Assembly: GCF_009742705.1 (NCBI RefSeq)
Contig: NZ_WPCU01000005.1
Span: 279,290 to 343,289, forward strand
Length of the DNA stretch: 64,000 nucleotides
Source of the DNA: Auraticoccus cholistanensis
GTDB lineage: Bacteria; Actinomycetota; Actinomycetes; Propionibacteriales; Propionibacteriaceae
Direction: 5' to 3'
Under the pieces are notes generated by a model. The model did not search any database, was not told the origin of the DNA, and saw only the letters and a list, made by a program, of their open reading frames with translations. The position numbers and the translations under genes were made by a program. Below are positions 49,418 through 58,421 of this stretch, one piece after another; position 1 is the stretch's first letter; every line of letters begins with the position of its first letter.

Positions 49418-51355
49418 GTGCGCCGACCCGAGACCTCCCCCGACGACGACCTCTTCGCGCCGCTCCGCACCGGGGCGCGGGTCCGGGTCGGCTCGCCGGA
49501 CCTCTGCTGGCGCGGTGGGGACGAGGTCGAGGCGGTGGTCGACGAGCGCGACGCCGACGGCTACCTGGACCTGCGCTCCTACGCCTCGATCGGCGACGGC
49601 CGCACCATCGCCCTGGTCGGCCGGGACGGCCGCATCGACTGGATGCCGGCCCCCGACCTCGACTCCCCCGCCCCGTTCGCGGCCCTGCTGGACGCCGGGG
49701 ACGGCGGCTACCTCGCGCTCAGCCCCGTCGAGCCGTTCACCGTCAGCCGCGCCTACGTGCCCGACACCAACGTCCTCACCACCACCTACCGCACCGCGTC
49801 GGGTGTGGTGCGGGTGGTGGACTCGATGAACACCGGGGTGGCCGGCCGGCTGCCCTGGTGCGAGCTCGCCCGCCGCATCGAGGGGGTGGAGGGCAGCGTC
49901 GCGGTGCGGGCCGAGGTGCGTCCGGGCACCTGCCTGAACCAGGGGTCGGCCTGGGTCTCGACCACCGTCCACGGGCCGGTGCTGCGGGTGCACGAGCTGA
50001 CCATGGGCGTCCGCACCCTCGGCCACGAGCGGCTGGACGTCGGCGCCCGCTCGGTCACCGTCGAGTACCGCACCTCCCCCGGCTCGCGGCACCTGCTGGG
50101 CCTGGTCGCCACCGAGGACGAGCCGCTCTTCCTGCCCCGCGCCGAGGACGTCGACGCCGCCGTGGACCGCACCGTCGACGGCTGGCAGACCTGGTCGGAC
50201 ACCTTCGGCTGGCACGGGCGGTGGGAGCCGCTGGTGCGACGCAGCGGTCTGCTGCTCAAGCAGCTGATCTACGCCCCCACCGGCGCCCTGGCCGCCGCGG
50301 CGACCACCTCGCTGCCGGAGTCGCTGACCCGGCAGAAGAACTGGGACTACCGGTTCAGCTGGACGCGGGACTCCGCCTACGCGCTCACCGCCCTGCTCCG
50401 CTTCGGCGTCCGGGAGGAGACCCACGCGGCCATCAGCTGGATGCTGCGGACCCTGGAGCGTCACGGTCGCGAACCGGTGATCCTGAGCCGCCTCGACGGC
50501 AGCCAGCCCGACGACCGGGTGAGGGTGCACGACGTGCCGGGATGGCGCGGGGTCGGCCGGGTGGTCACCGGCAACCCGGCGGCCCAGCAGCTGCAGCTGG
50601 GTGTCTTCGGCGACGTGTTCAGCATCGTGGCGCTCTACGTCAGCCAGGGCAACGTGCTCGACGCCGGCACCGGCCGGCTGATGGCCATGCTGGCCGACCG
50701 GGCCTGCGACGTGTGGCGCCAGCCCGACGCCGGGATGTGGGAGCTGGGCGTGGACCGGCACAACGTCACCTCGAAGCTGGGCTGCTGGCACGCGCTCACG
50801 CAGGCGGTGCACCTGGCCGAGATCGGCCAGATCCCCGGTCAGGCGGACCGCTGGCGGGCCGAGGCCCGGCTGATCCGGGCCTGGGTCGAGGAGAACGGCT
50901 GGGACGAGGAGCTCGGCGCCTACGTCTGGTACCCGGGCAGCCGCGAGCTCGACGCCTCGATCCTGCTGCACGCGATCAGCGGCTTCGACCGCGGACCCCG
51001 GATGTCCTCGACGCTGGACGCACTCCGCCGCGAGCTGGGCTCCGGGCCGCACCTGCACCGCTACAGCGGCGCCCAGCGGAGCGAGGGGGTCTTCCTGGCC
51101 TGCTCGTTCTGGATGGTCTCCGCGCTGACCCTGGTGGGCCGGCTCGAGGAGGCCGAGGAGCTGATGGAGCAGCTGCAGGCCACCGCGAACGACGTGGGGC
51201 TGCTCGCCGAGATGGTCGACGTCGACAGCGGCGGGTTCCTCGGCAACCTGCCGCAGGCGCTCAGCCACCTGGCCCTGGTGAACGCGGCCATCACGCTCAA
51301 CGACCACCTCGACCAGGCCGGCGAGGGCGGGCCCGAGCCGGGCGGCCGGGACTGA
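49418..51355 (+). CDS. Glycoside hydrolase family 15 enzyme
   Basis: A 645-residue cytoplasmic enzyme of the bacterial GH15 (glucoamylase/trehalase-like) group. An N-terminal beta-sandwich (YASIGDGRTIALVGRDGRIDWMPAPDLDSPAPFAALLD) leads to an alpha/alpha barrel with QKNWDYRFSWTRDSAYALTALLRFG, DAGMWELG and RSEGVFLACSFWMV, where the two Glu are the expected acid and base. Trehalose or alpha-glucans are the likely substrates. The start is GTG at 49418. It ends four bases before the stop of the convergent LuxR gene. Confidence 0.92.
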   Translation: MRRPETSPDDDLFAPLRTGARVRVGSPDLCWRGGDEVEAVVDERDADGYLDLRSYASIGDGRTIALVGRDGRIDWMPAPDLDSPAPFAALLDAGDGGYLALSPVEPFTVSRAYVPDTNVLTTTYRTASGVVRVVDSMNTGVAGRLPWCELARRIEGVEGSVAVRAEVRPGTCLNQGSAWVSTTVHGPVLRVHELTMGVRTLGHERLDVGARSVTVEYRTSPGSRHLLGLVATEDEPLFLPRAEDVDAAVDRTVDGWQTWSDTFGWHGRWEPLVRRSGLLLKQLIYAPTGALAAAATTSLPESLTRQKNWDYRFSWTRDSAYALTALLRFGVREETHAAISWMLRTLERHGREPVILSRLDGSQPDDRVRVHDVPGWRGVGRVVTGNPAAQQLQLGVFGDVFSIVALYVSQGNVLDAGTGRLMAMLADRACDVWRQPDAGMWELGVDRHNVTSKLGCWHALTQAVHLAEIGQIPGQADRWRAEARLIRAWVEENGWDEELGAYVWYPGSRELDASILLHAISGFDRGPRMSSTLDALRRELGSGPHLHRYSGAQRSEGVFLACSFWMVSALTLVGRLEEAEELMEQLQATANDVGLLAEMVDVDSGGFLGNLPQALSHLALVNAAITLNDHLDQAGEGGPEPGGRD

Positions 51356-51359
51356 ACGC

Positions 51360-54191
51360 TCAGTCCAGCAGACCCGCCCGTCGCGCCTTGGCCGCTGCCT
51401 CGCCGCGGGAGGAGGCGTCCAGCTTGGCCAGGATGTTGGACACGTGCACGCTCGAGGTCTTGGCGCTGATGAACAGCTCGCGCCCGATCTCGGCGTTGGA
51501 GCGGCCCTCGGCCACCAGCCGCAGCACCTCCGCCTCGCGCGGGGTCAGCACGCCGGTGCCGTCCCGCTCCCCCGAGCGGCGCTGGAGCCGTCGCAGCCGC
51601 TCGTGCAGCGGAACCAGCCCCAGCCGGCGCGCCTGCTCGCACGCCGCGGCGAGCACGGCCTCGGCCTCGCCCCGCTGCCGCCCGACGAGCAGCGTCGAGG
51701 CCAGCCGGAGGCCGGCGTAGGGGCGCAGGTGGGCCGGACCGTGCCCCAGCGCCGCCACGGCGGCCCGCCACGCCGCAGCCGTGTCCGCCAGCTCGGCGGC
51801 GACCAGCGGCCGGGCCCAGCTGGCGGCGGTGACCTCGCGGCAGGAGGCCGCGAGCTCGTGGACGCGGGCGGTGGCCGCGGCCGGGTCGTCCACCGCCGCC
51901 GCGCTGCGGGCGGCGAGGGTGAGCAGCCGCCAGCGCTCGTCCTCCTTCATCAGCTGCGGACGGTCCAGCAGCGGCTGCAGCTCCTGCCAGGCTCCGGCCG
52001 GGTCGCCCTCCAGCCAGGCGAGGTCGGCCCGGGTGATGCACAGCAGGCGGAGGAACTGGGGCAGCCGGCCGGCGGGCGAGCGTCCCGCGCCGGGCAGGTC
52101 CAGCACCGCGCGGGCCTGGGCAGAGCGTCCCTGCCAGGTGTCCATCCAGGCGCCGACGAGCTGCAGGTGCAGGGCGTGGTGGCCGATGGCGCTGAGCTCG
52201 CGGCCCGTGCGCAGCAGCTCCCCGGCCTCGTCCCAGCGGTCCAGCTCGAGCATCGCCGCCACCGCGTTGCCGATCAGCATCGCGCCGGCGGCCCGCGAGA
52301 TGCCCTGCCGCCGGGCCACCTCGATGCCCTCGGTGGCGACCGCGATCGACTCCTCGGCCCGCCCCGCGCTGAGCAGCGCGTCGGACATGTTGACGTGGTA
52401 GCGCAGCTGCAGCCACTCGCTGCCGTCGGCCAGCGGCAGCGACCGGCGCAGCGTGGCCAGCCCCTCGGCCTCCTCCCCGAGGCCGACCAGGACCGAGCCC
52501 TGGGTGTTGAGGGCGCTCGCCCGCAGGTGGTCGGCGCCGATGGCGACCGCCGTCCGCTCGGCCTCGCGCGCGACCTCCAGCGCGTGCTCGCGGTCGCCGG
52601 TGAGCATCAGCTGGGTGGCCAGCGCGTCGAGGGCCTGCGCCCGTTCGTGGGTGTCGCCGTGCGGGCGGGTCAGCTCGACCGCGGCGGTGGTGGTGGCGAT
52701 GGCATCGGCGTAGCTCTGGCCGAGGTCGTCGGTCGAGAGACCGAGCAGGATCCCCTTGACCACCTGGCGGCGGGCCGACACCAGCGGCTCGGCCGCCTCG
52801 TCGGTCTCGGCCAGGGACGCCCGGATCAGCGGCAGGCCCCGCCGGGAGTCGCCGAGGCGGCGGGCCAGCCCCGCCGCGCGCTCCAGCACGTCGGCGTGGC
52901 TGCCGTGCCCGCCGTGGTCGACCCGGTCCCACAGCTCGAGCGCGACCTCGAGCATCCGCAGCTGCTCGTAGGGGCTCGAGGCGGAGGCCGCGGCGGCCAT
53001 CGCGGCGTCGAAGGCCCGCTGCGGCTCGTGCGCGGCCGACCAGTGGTGGGCGATCTCGGCGTCCAGGTGCCCCCGGGCCAGGTCCGGGCGGACGGTCAGC
53101 ACCTCGGCGAAGCGGGCGTGGCTGCGGCTGTGCTCGCCGGGCAGCAGGTCGGCGTGCAGCACCTCCCGCAGCAGCGCGTGGCGGAACCGGTAGCCGGACT
53201 CGGTGGTCAGCAGCAGCCCGGAGTCGACCGCCTCGCGCAGCAGCCGGTCCAGCTCGGGCTCGGGCAGGTCGCTGACCTCACGCAGCAGCGCGTGGCTGAT
53301 GGAGTTCCCGGCGGTGGTCATCAGCCGCACCAGCGCCTGCGCCTCCTCGCTGACCGTGGCCGCGCGCACCAGCAGCGCGTCGCGGAGGTTGTCCGGCATC
53401 TCGGGGCAGCCGCGCTCCAGCGCCTGCCCCAGCTCGGCCACGAAGTAGGGCACCCCCTCGCTGCGCTCGTGGACCGACGCGGCGAGATCGGGCCCGACCG
53501 GGTGCCCGAGCCGCTGCTCCAGCAGCTGGGCGACCTCGGCCACGGTGAGCAGCGGCAGCTCGACCCGCAGCACCTGCGGCAGCCGCACCAGCTCGGCCAG
53601 GAAGGGCCGCAGCGGGTGGCGCCGGTGCACCTCGTCGGTGCGGTAGGAGATCAGCACCATGACGTGCGCGGGGCGCAGCGACTGGGTGACGAAGCGGAGC
53701 AGCTGCCGGGTGCTCTCGTCGGCCCAGTGGGCGTCCTCGACGACGACCAGCAGCGGCTGCCGGGCGGCGGCCTGCTCGAGCACGCGGGTTATCGCCTCGA
53801 ACAGCCGGAGCCGGTCCTCGTCCGCGGGTCGGGCCCGTCCCAGGGCCGGCAGCACCGCGCCCAGCGTGTCCGCGCCGGCGCCGGCCCACTCCAGCACCTG
53901 CTCGACCCCGTGCGCCTCGATCAGCCGGCGCAGCAGCTGCGCCACCGGGACCAGGGCCAGCCCCAGCTCACCCAGCGGGACGCACTCCCCGACCACGACC
54001 TGCGGGGTCGGGGAGGTCGCCCCCGGTGCGGTCAGCCGGCGGACGAGCTCGCCGATCACCGTGGTCTTGCCGCCACCGGCGTCGGCGGCCAGCAGCACCG
54101 TCCGCGGTGAGGCGGCGGCCTCACCCCATTGCTGCAGCAGCGTGGCGAGCTCGGCGTCGCGGCCCACCACGGCCAGCCCCTCTGTCAGCAC
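51360..54191 (-). CDS. Large LuxR-family regulator with AAA-type ATPase domain
   Basis: A 943-residue LAL/MalT-like regulator. [21 protein letters not shown] opens an NTPase with Walker [14 protein letters not shown] and Walker [15 protein letters not shown]; a long helical TPR-like middle follows ([30 protein letters not shown] and similar), and the C-terminus is a LuxR HTH ([43 protein letters not shown]). GTG at 54189-54191 begins [12 protein letters not shown]; the longer open frame upstream is not protein-like. It is convergent with GH15, which may be a target. Confidence 0.9.
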   Translation of the reverse strand: MLTEGLAVVGRDAELATLLQQWGEAAASPRTVLLAADAGGGKTTVIGELVRRLTAPGATSPTPQVVVGECVPLGELGLALVPVAQLLRRLIEAHGVEQVLEWAGAGADTLGAVLPALGRARPADEDRLRLFEAITRVLEQAAARQPLLVVVEDAHWADESTRQLLRFVTQSLRPAHVMVLISYRTDEVHRRHPLRPFLAELVRLPQVLRVELPLLTVAEVAQLLEQRLGHPVGPDLAASVHERSEGVPYFVAELGQALERGCPEMPDNLRDALLVRAATVSEEAQALVRLMTTAGNSISHALLREVSDLPEPELDRLLREAVDSGLLLTTESGYRFRHALLREVLHADLLPGEHSRSHARFAEVLTVRPDLARGHLDAEIAHHWSAAHEPQRAFDAAMAAAASASSPYEQLRMLEVALELWDRVDHGGHGSHADVLERAAGLARRLGDSRRGLPLIRASLAETDEAAEPLVSARRQVVKGILLGLSTDDLGQSYADAIATTTAAVELTRPHGDTHERAQALDALATQLMLTGDREHALEVAREAERTAVAIGADHLRASALNTQGSVLVGLGEEAEGLATLRRSLPLADGSEWLQLRYHVNMSDALLSAGRAEESIAVATEGIEVARRQGISRAAGAMLIGNAVAAMLELDRWDEAGELLRTGRELSAIGHHALHLQLVGAWMDTWQGRSAQARAVLDLPGAGRSPAGRLPQFLRLLCITRADLAWLEGDPAGAWQELQPLLDRPQLMKEDERWRLLTLAARSAAAVDDPAAATARVHELAASCREVTAASWARPLVAAELADTAAAWRAAVAALGHGPAHLRPYAGLRLASTLLVGRQRGEAEAVLAAACEQARRLGLVPLHERLRRLQRRSGERDGTGVLTPREAEVLRLVAEGRSNAEIGRELFISAKTSSVHVSNILAKLDASSRGEAAAKARRAGLLD

Positions 54192-54229
54192 GGTGCCATC
54201 GTGGCACGCGGGACTGACAGGAGCAGCGG

Positions 54230-54424
54230 TCAACGCCAGACCAGCAGCCGCAGGTGCCGGGGACGCGCGGCGGGCGCCTGCAGCGCCCGCCTCGCCCGTC
54301 GCTCCTCGCGGCGCTCGAGGCGTCGGGCGGCGGCGAGCTCCCGGGCCAGCCGGCGCTCCCGGGCGCGTTCCATCTGCTCCGCCAGCTCGTTGCGGTACGT
54401 CGTCATCGTCCAGTAGTCGCTCAT
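54230..54424 (-). CDS. Small Arg-rich helical protein
   Basis: A 64-residue protein, [20 protein letters not shown] and then a strongly basic stretch of alternating Arg, Ala, Leu and Glu that would form one amphipathic helix or coiled coil. The ATG at 54422-54424 was chosen because the aromatic YWTMTTYR start looks like that of other small actinobacterial proteins; the family has no known function. It lies between ilvA and the LuxR gene in the same direction. Confidence 0.55.
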   Translation of the reverse strand: MSDYWTMTTYRNELAEQMERARERRLARELAAARRLERREERRARRALQAPAARPRHLRLLVWR

Positions 54425-54517
54425 GGACCCACCGTCGTGCTGAGGCCGGCTCCGCCGCATCGGGCGAACTGCTGCTTCTGCCGCTCCGGACCCGCGGCGG
54501 CCGACCCCTGAGGTACC

Positions 54518-55777
54518 TCAGATGAGGAAGCGGGTGAGCTGCGCGTCCGCTGGCAGGTGGGTGGCGCGGATCGGGCTGCGCTCCATCCGGCCCAGCAGGT
54601 CGTCGATGTCCTCCGGACGGCCCAGCTCGATGCCCACCAGCGCCGGCCCGAACTCGCGGTTGCTGCGCTTGGCGTACTCGAAGAGGGTGATGTCGTCGTC
54701 GGGCCCCAGCACCTCGTCGAGGAAGCGGCGCAGCGCACCGGCCTCCTGCGGGAAGTCGACCATGAAGTAGTGCTTGCGTCCCTCGTGCACCAGCGAGCGC
54801 TCCACCACCTCGGCGTAGCGGCTGAGGTCGTTGTTGCCGCCGGAGAGGACGCACACCACCCGGGACCCGGGCGGCAGGTCCGGACCCGTGCGCAGCGCTG
54901 CTCCGGCCAGCGCGCCGGCGGGCTCGGCGATGATCCCCTCCTCCTGGTACAGGTCGATCATCTCGGTGCAGACCAGCCCCTCCGGCACCACCCGCACCTG
55001 GTGCAGCCGGCCGGCGACGAGGGCGTGGGTCAGCTCACCGACCCGGGCCACCGAGGCCCCGTCGACGAAGGTGTCGACCCCGCTCAGGGTGACCGGACCA
55101 CCCGAGGCCAGCGCGGCGGTCAGGCTCGCCGCGCCGGCGGGCTCGGCGCCGACCACCCGCACCTCCGGGTGCCGTTCGGCCAGCCAGGCCACCATCCCCG
55201 CCAGCAGACCCGCCCCGCCGACGGGGACCACCACGGCGTCGGGGGCGCCGCCCAGCTGCTGCACCAGCTCCGGCGCCAGGGTGCCCTGCCCGGCGACCAC
55301 GTCGGGGTGGTCGAAGGGCGGCACGCGCACCGCGCCGGTCCGGGCGGCGTCGGCCTCGGCCGCGGCGGCCGCCTCGTCGTAGTAGTCGCCCTCGATGACC
55401 ACCTGCACCCGGTCGCCGCCGATGGCCGCGACCCGCTCCCGCTTCTGCCGCGGCGTGGTGCGCGGCAGGTAGATCCGGGCCCGGACGCCGAGCACCGCGC
55501 AGGCGTGGGCGACGCCCTGCGCGTGGTTGCCGGCGGAGGCGCAGACCACCCCGCGGGCCCTCTGCTCCGACGACAGCCGCGAGATCAGGTGGTAGGCGCC
55601 GCGCGCCTTGTAGGAGCGGGCGTGCTGCAGGTCCTCGCGCTTGAACCACACGTCAAGGCCGGTGAGGCGGGACAGCCGCTCGCTGCGCTGCAGCGGGGTG
55701 GTGGCGACGGCCCCGGCCAGCCGGGCCACCGCCCGCTCGACGTCCACCGCCGTCACCGTGGTCTGCTCCTGCGCCAT
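54518..55777 (-). CDS. ilvA: Threonine ammonia-lyase
   Basis: A 419-residue PLP enzyme that makes 2-oxobutanoate from threonine for isoleucine synthesis. The PLP lysine is in [14 protein letters not shown], the phosphate cradle is [11 protein letters not shown], and [13 protein letters not shown] and [12 protein letters not shown] are family motifs. The C-terminus ([34 protein letters not shown]) is one ACT-like regulatory domain, as in the shorter biosynthetic form. It sits two bases downstream of the kinase gene stop-to-start order would suggest no fusion; the two may be co-transcribed. Confidence 0.94.
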   Translation of the reverse strand: MAQEQTTVTAVDVERAVARLAGAVATTPLQRSERLSRLTGLDVWFKREDLQHARSYKARGAYHLISRLSSEQRARGVVCASAGNHAQGVAHACAVLGVRARIYLPRTTPRQKRERVAAIGGDRVQVVIEGDYYDEAAAAAEADAARTGAVRVPPFDHPDVVAGQGTLAPELVQQLGGAPDAVVVPVGGAGLLAGMVAWLAERHPEVRVVGAEPAGAASLTAALASGGPVTLSGVDTFVDGASVARVGELTHALVAGRLHQVRVVPEGLVCTEMIDLYQEEGIIAEPAGALAGAALRTGPDLPPGSRVVCVLSGGNNDLSRYAEVVERSLVHEGRKHYFMVDFPQEAGALRRFLDEVLGPDDDITLFEYAKRSNREFGPALVGIELGRPEDIDDLLGRMERSPIRATHLPADAQLTRFLI

Positions 55778-55778
55778 C

Positions 55779-56426
55779 TCAGGCCACCGTCACCACGAGG
55801 TCGGCCCGGTCGCGGGAGCGGGCCACCAGCTCGGCGTTGCGCTGGTCGGTGCCGCGGGCCCAGCCGGCGGCCGCCTCGGGCGCCTTGCCGTGCTGCTCGT
55901 GGCGCCGGGTGAGCCGGTCCAGCCGCACCTCGTCGTCGAGCTCGAGGTACCAGCACTCGTCCAGCAGCGCCGCGACACCGCCCCACGATCCCTCGGTGGT
56001 GAGCAGGTAGTTGCCCTCGGTGACGACCAGCGGCACCGCCCGGTGGACGGGGATGGCGGAGCCGATGGGCTCCTCCAGCGCGCGGTCGAAGTCGGGGGCG
56101 TGCACCACCGGCTCCCGCGCGGCCCGCAGGCGGCGCAGCAGGTGCAGGTAGCCGTCGACGTCGAAGGTGTCCCAGGCCCCCTTCCGCTCCCGGCGGCCCC
56201 ACGCGAGCAGGGTGCGCTCGGCCAGGTGGAAGCCGTCCATCGGCACCAGCACGGCCAGGTCGGGTCCGAGCGCCTCGACCACCGCGGCGGCCAGGGTCGA
56301 CTTGCCGGCCCCCGGCGCCCCGGTGATGCCCAGCAGCGTGCGCGGACCCCGCTCGGCGAGCCGGCGGGCGCGGGCCAGCAGGTCCTCCACGCCCAGCGCC
56401 ACCGGCTGCGGCGCCGTCCGGCTCAT
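55779..56426 (-). CDS. P-loop nucleoside/sugar kinase-like protein
   Basis: A 215-residue PRK/uridine-kinase-family protein. Walker A is GITGAPGAGKSTLAAAV, VLVPMDGFHLAERTL is the DGFH substrate motif, DTFDVDGYLHLL and VVTEGNYLLTTEGSW follow as in CoaA/FrcK-like kinases, and LTRRHEQHGKAPEAA is the lid. Pantothenate, nucleosides and fructose derivatives are all possible; the length and GNYLL motif fit the fructose/nucleoside kinase-like subgroup of actinobacteria. It lies directly next to ilvA on the same strand. Confidence 0.82.
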   Translation of the reverse strand: MSRTAPQPVALGVEDLLARARRLAERGPRTLLGITGAPGAGKSTLAAAVVEALGPDLAVLVPMDGFHLAERTLLAWGRRERKGAWDTFDVDGYLHLLRRLRAAREPVVHAPDFDRALEEPIGSAIPVHRAVPLVVTEGNYLLTTEGSWGGVAALLDECWYLELDDEVRLDRLTRRHEQHGKAPEAAAGWARGTDQRNAELVARSRDRADLVVTVA

Positions 56427-56519
56427 CGGGCGGTTCCGGTGGCGGGGTGCAGGCTGGGACGCACGGGGCTCCTCGGTGGTGGTCGGCTGGTGCGATTCTT
56501 CGGCCGCGGCGCCGGGGCG

Positions 56520-57308
56520 TCAAACGCCGGCGCCGCCCCGGGCGCCGAGCAGGTCGAGGTCGCGCTCGGCGAAGAAGCGGTGCCACCACTCCTCGGTCAC
56601 CAGCACCTCCAGCGCCTCCCGCACGGGGTAGGCCCTGGACTCCGGGAAGCCCGGGGCCGGCACGGGGGTGGTCAGCTCGTCGAGCCGGTCGTCGGTCAGC
56701 TCGTCGAGCAGCCGCTGGACGGTCCGGGCCCGGTCCTCCCGCAGCGCCAGCACCTGCGCCAGCTCCGGCCGGGCCTCCCGGTCGCGCGGGACGCCGGGCA
56801 CGTCGGGCATCTCGTCGAAGGGCAGGTCGAGGGGGTGCCACGGCGCCGGGTCCTGCAGCAGCACCCGCAGCACCCAGGCGTCGGTGGCGAACAGCAGGTG
56901 ACGCAGCGTCTCGACGAAGGACCACTCCTCGTCCACCTGCTCGTGCAGCAGCGCGGGGTCCAGGGTCCGGGCCTTCGCCACCGTGGCCGCCCACAGCCGT
57001 CGCAGCTCGGCCCAGGCGCGGCGGAACCCCTCCGCGTCGGACGGCCGCATCAGGACCCGCTCGGGGTGGCGTCGGTCGAGCTCGGCCTCCACCAGGGGCA
57101 CCACGTCGATGCCGTAGATCCGCAGGTCGCGGATGTCGCCGCTGAGGTCGACGTCGGACAGCAGCGCCCCGCGGACCCGGGCGCCGGTGAGGTCGACGTC
57201 GGCGAAGCGGGCGCCGGACAGGTCGACCTGCCGGAAGGTGGCCCCCCGCAGGTCCACGTCGACGAAGGTGGGGGCCGCGGCGCCGCTGCGGGGCGTCTCG
57301 TCGCTCAT
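56520..57308 (-). CDS. Pentapeptide-repeat and DinB domain protein
   Basis: A 262-residue fusion. Residues about 13-70 hold pentapeptide-type steps (VDLRGATFRQVDLSGARFADVDLTGARVRG), and residues 75-260 are a DinB-like bundle with histidines in ETLRHLLFATDAWVL and VTEEWWHRFFAERDL. Proteins with this build are seen across actinobacteria; the enzyme activity is unknown. ATG at 57306-57308. It is the second DinB-type gene in the window. Confidence 0.85.
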   Translation of the reverse strand: MSDETPRSGAAAPTFVDVDLRGATFRQVDLSGARFADVDLTGARVRGALLSDVDLSGDIRDLRIYGIDVVPLVEAELDRRHPERVLMRPSDAEGFRRAWAELRRLWAATVAKARTLDPALLHEQVDEEWSFVETLRHLLFATDAWVLRVLLQDPAPWHPLDLPFDEMPDVPGVPRDREARPELAQVLALREDRARTVQRLLDELTDDRLDELTTPVPAPGFPESRAYPVREALEVLVTEEWWHRFFAERDLDLLGARGGAGV

Positions 57309-57345
57309 GACCTGACGGTACGGCCTGTGGTGCCGCCCGTGACCA

Positions 57346-57744
57346 TCAGCCCCGGGACAGCAGGGCCGCCAGGCCCGCCAGCAGGAGTCCGATGCCCACG
57401 ACCACGCCGCCGACGACCTTGAAGAACCCACCCCGGTGGTAGAAGGTGTCGATCACGGCCCGCCGGGGGCGGCGCGGGTCGTAGCGGACGGGGACCGTCC
57501 CCGACTGCGTGAGGCCGAGGGCGTCCATCGACGGGAACACCCGGTGGGTGCTGCCGTCCTCGGCCCGGTACTCGACCTGCCAGGAGCGGCTCCACCTGCC
57601 CTCGAAGGGCACCCACCTCCCCTGGGTGCTCCGCCAGCCGGAGCGACGGCCCTTGCCGACGGCGAACCCGACGGTCCAGAAGACCAGCCCGAGGAGGCAG
57701 GCCCCGCCGCCGAAGCCCAGCAGGAGCTCGGTCACCGGCCTCAT
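57346..57744 (-). CDS. DUF3592-type membrane protein
   Basis: A 132-residue protein with a helix at each end (ELLLGFGGGACLLGLVFWTVGF and VVGGVVVGIGLLLAGLAALL) and a small domain between (GRWVPFEGRW, WQVEYRAEDGSTHRVFPS, VPVRYDPRRPRRAVID). The Y-x-x-x-G-x-x-x-x and V-x-Y-D-P-x-x-P elements are typical of DUF3592. Function unknown. ATG at 57742-57744. Confidence 0.8.
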   Translation of the reverse strand: MRPVTELLLGFGGGACLLGLVFWTVGFAVGKGRRSGWRSTQGRWVPFEGRWSRSWQVEYRAEDGSTHRVFPSMDALGLTQSGTVPVRYDPRRPRRAVIDTFYHRGGFFKVVGGVVVGIGLLLAGLAALLSRG

Positions 57745-57893
57745 GGGCGCCCAGCCTAGAGCCGCCCGGTCCACCCCGGGCCTTCCCCGGCGCCCGGGTC
57801 GCCCGCGGACGACGGCCGCCGTCGCCTGACGGCGTACCGGGATCGAGCGTGCGCGCGGATGTGGTGACGGCCGCTGCTTCCTACCGTCGGAGC

Positions 57894-58421
57894 ATGAACT
57901 CCACCACCTCGTCCCCACCGCACGCGACGACCTCCCGTCGCCCCCGCCTGGGCCTGTCCTGGCCGGCCCTCGTCGGGCTGGCCCTGCTGGCCGCGCCCCG
58001 TGTCGTGCTGCACGACCTGGACCTCATCCAGGAGGGCACCTCCGTCAACGCCCTGTTCGTCTTCGTGCCCCTGCTCATCTGGGTCGCGGTGGTGTGGGCG
58101 GCCCGGGTGCCGAAGCCGTTCCTCACCCTGCTCGTCGTCGGTGCCCTGTACGGCGTGATCCTGGCGGTGGGTCACCAGCTCCTGTGGGAGACCGCCGTCG
58201 GCGCCCGGCTGCCGGACGCCGCCAGCACGGGCATGTCCCCGGCCGCCCTCGAGCTGCTCGTGCGGGGCACCGGTGTGGTCTCCAGCCTGGTCACGGGCAC
58301 CGTGGTGGGCGCCGTCACCGGGCTGGTGGCCTGGGGGCTGGCGGCCCTCACCGGCCGACGAGCCGGTGCCGCGGGTCGGGGACCGGCACCGCGTCCACCA
58401 GCTCCCGGGCGTAGCCGGTGA
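57894..58421 (+). CDS. Four-helix membrane protein of unknown function
   Basis: A 175-residue integral membrane protein with helices near LSWPALVGLALLAAPRVVL, SVNALFVFVPLLIWVAVVWAA, FLTLLVVGALYGVILAVG and GVVSSLVTGTVVGAVTGLVAWG and a basic Pro/Arg-rich tail. No family recognised. The ATG at 57894 has CGGAG upstream. The last 74 bases overlap the 3' end of the ABC ATPase gene on the opposite strand. Confidence 0.7.
   Translation: MNSTTSSPPHATTSRRPRLGLSWPALVGLALLAAPRVVLHDLDLIQEGTSVNALFVFVPLLIWVAVVWAARVPKPFLTLLVVGALYGVILAVGHQLLWETAVGARLPDAASTGMSPAALELLVRGTGVVSSLVTGTVVGAVTGLVAWGLAALTGRRAGAAGRGPAPRPPAPGRSR

Noticed and set aside
51444-54110. 888-codon plus-strand frame opposite the LuxR regulator
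   Set aside because: No domain, biased composition, and the minus strand encodes Walker and HTH motifs.
54192-54854. N-terminal extension of the LuxR regulator reading through the ilvA 3' end
   Set aside because: Arg/Ala-rich sequence out of frame with ilvA; the NTPase domain starts right after GTG at 54191.
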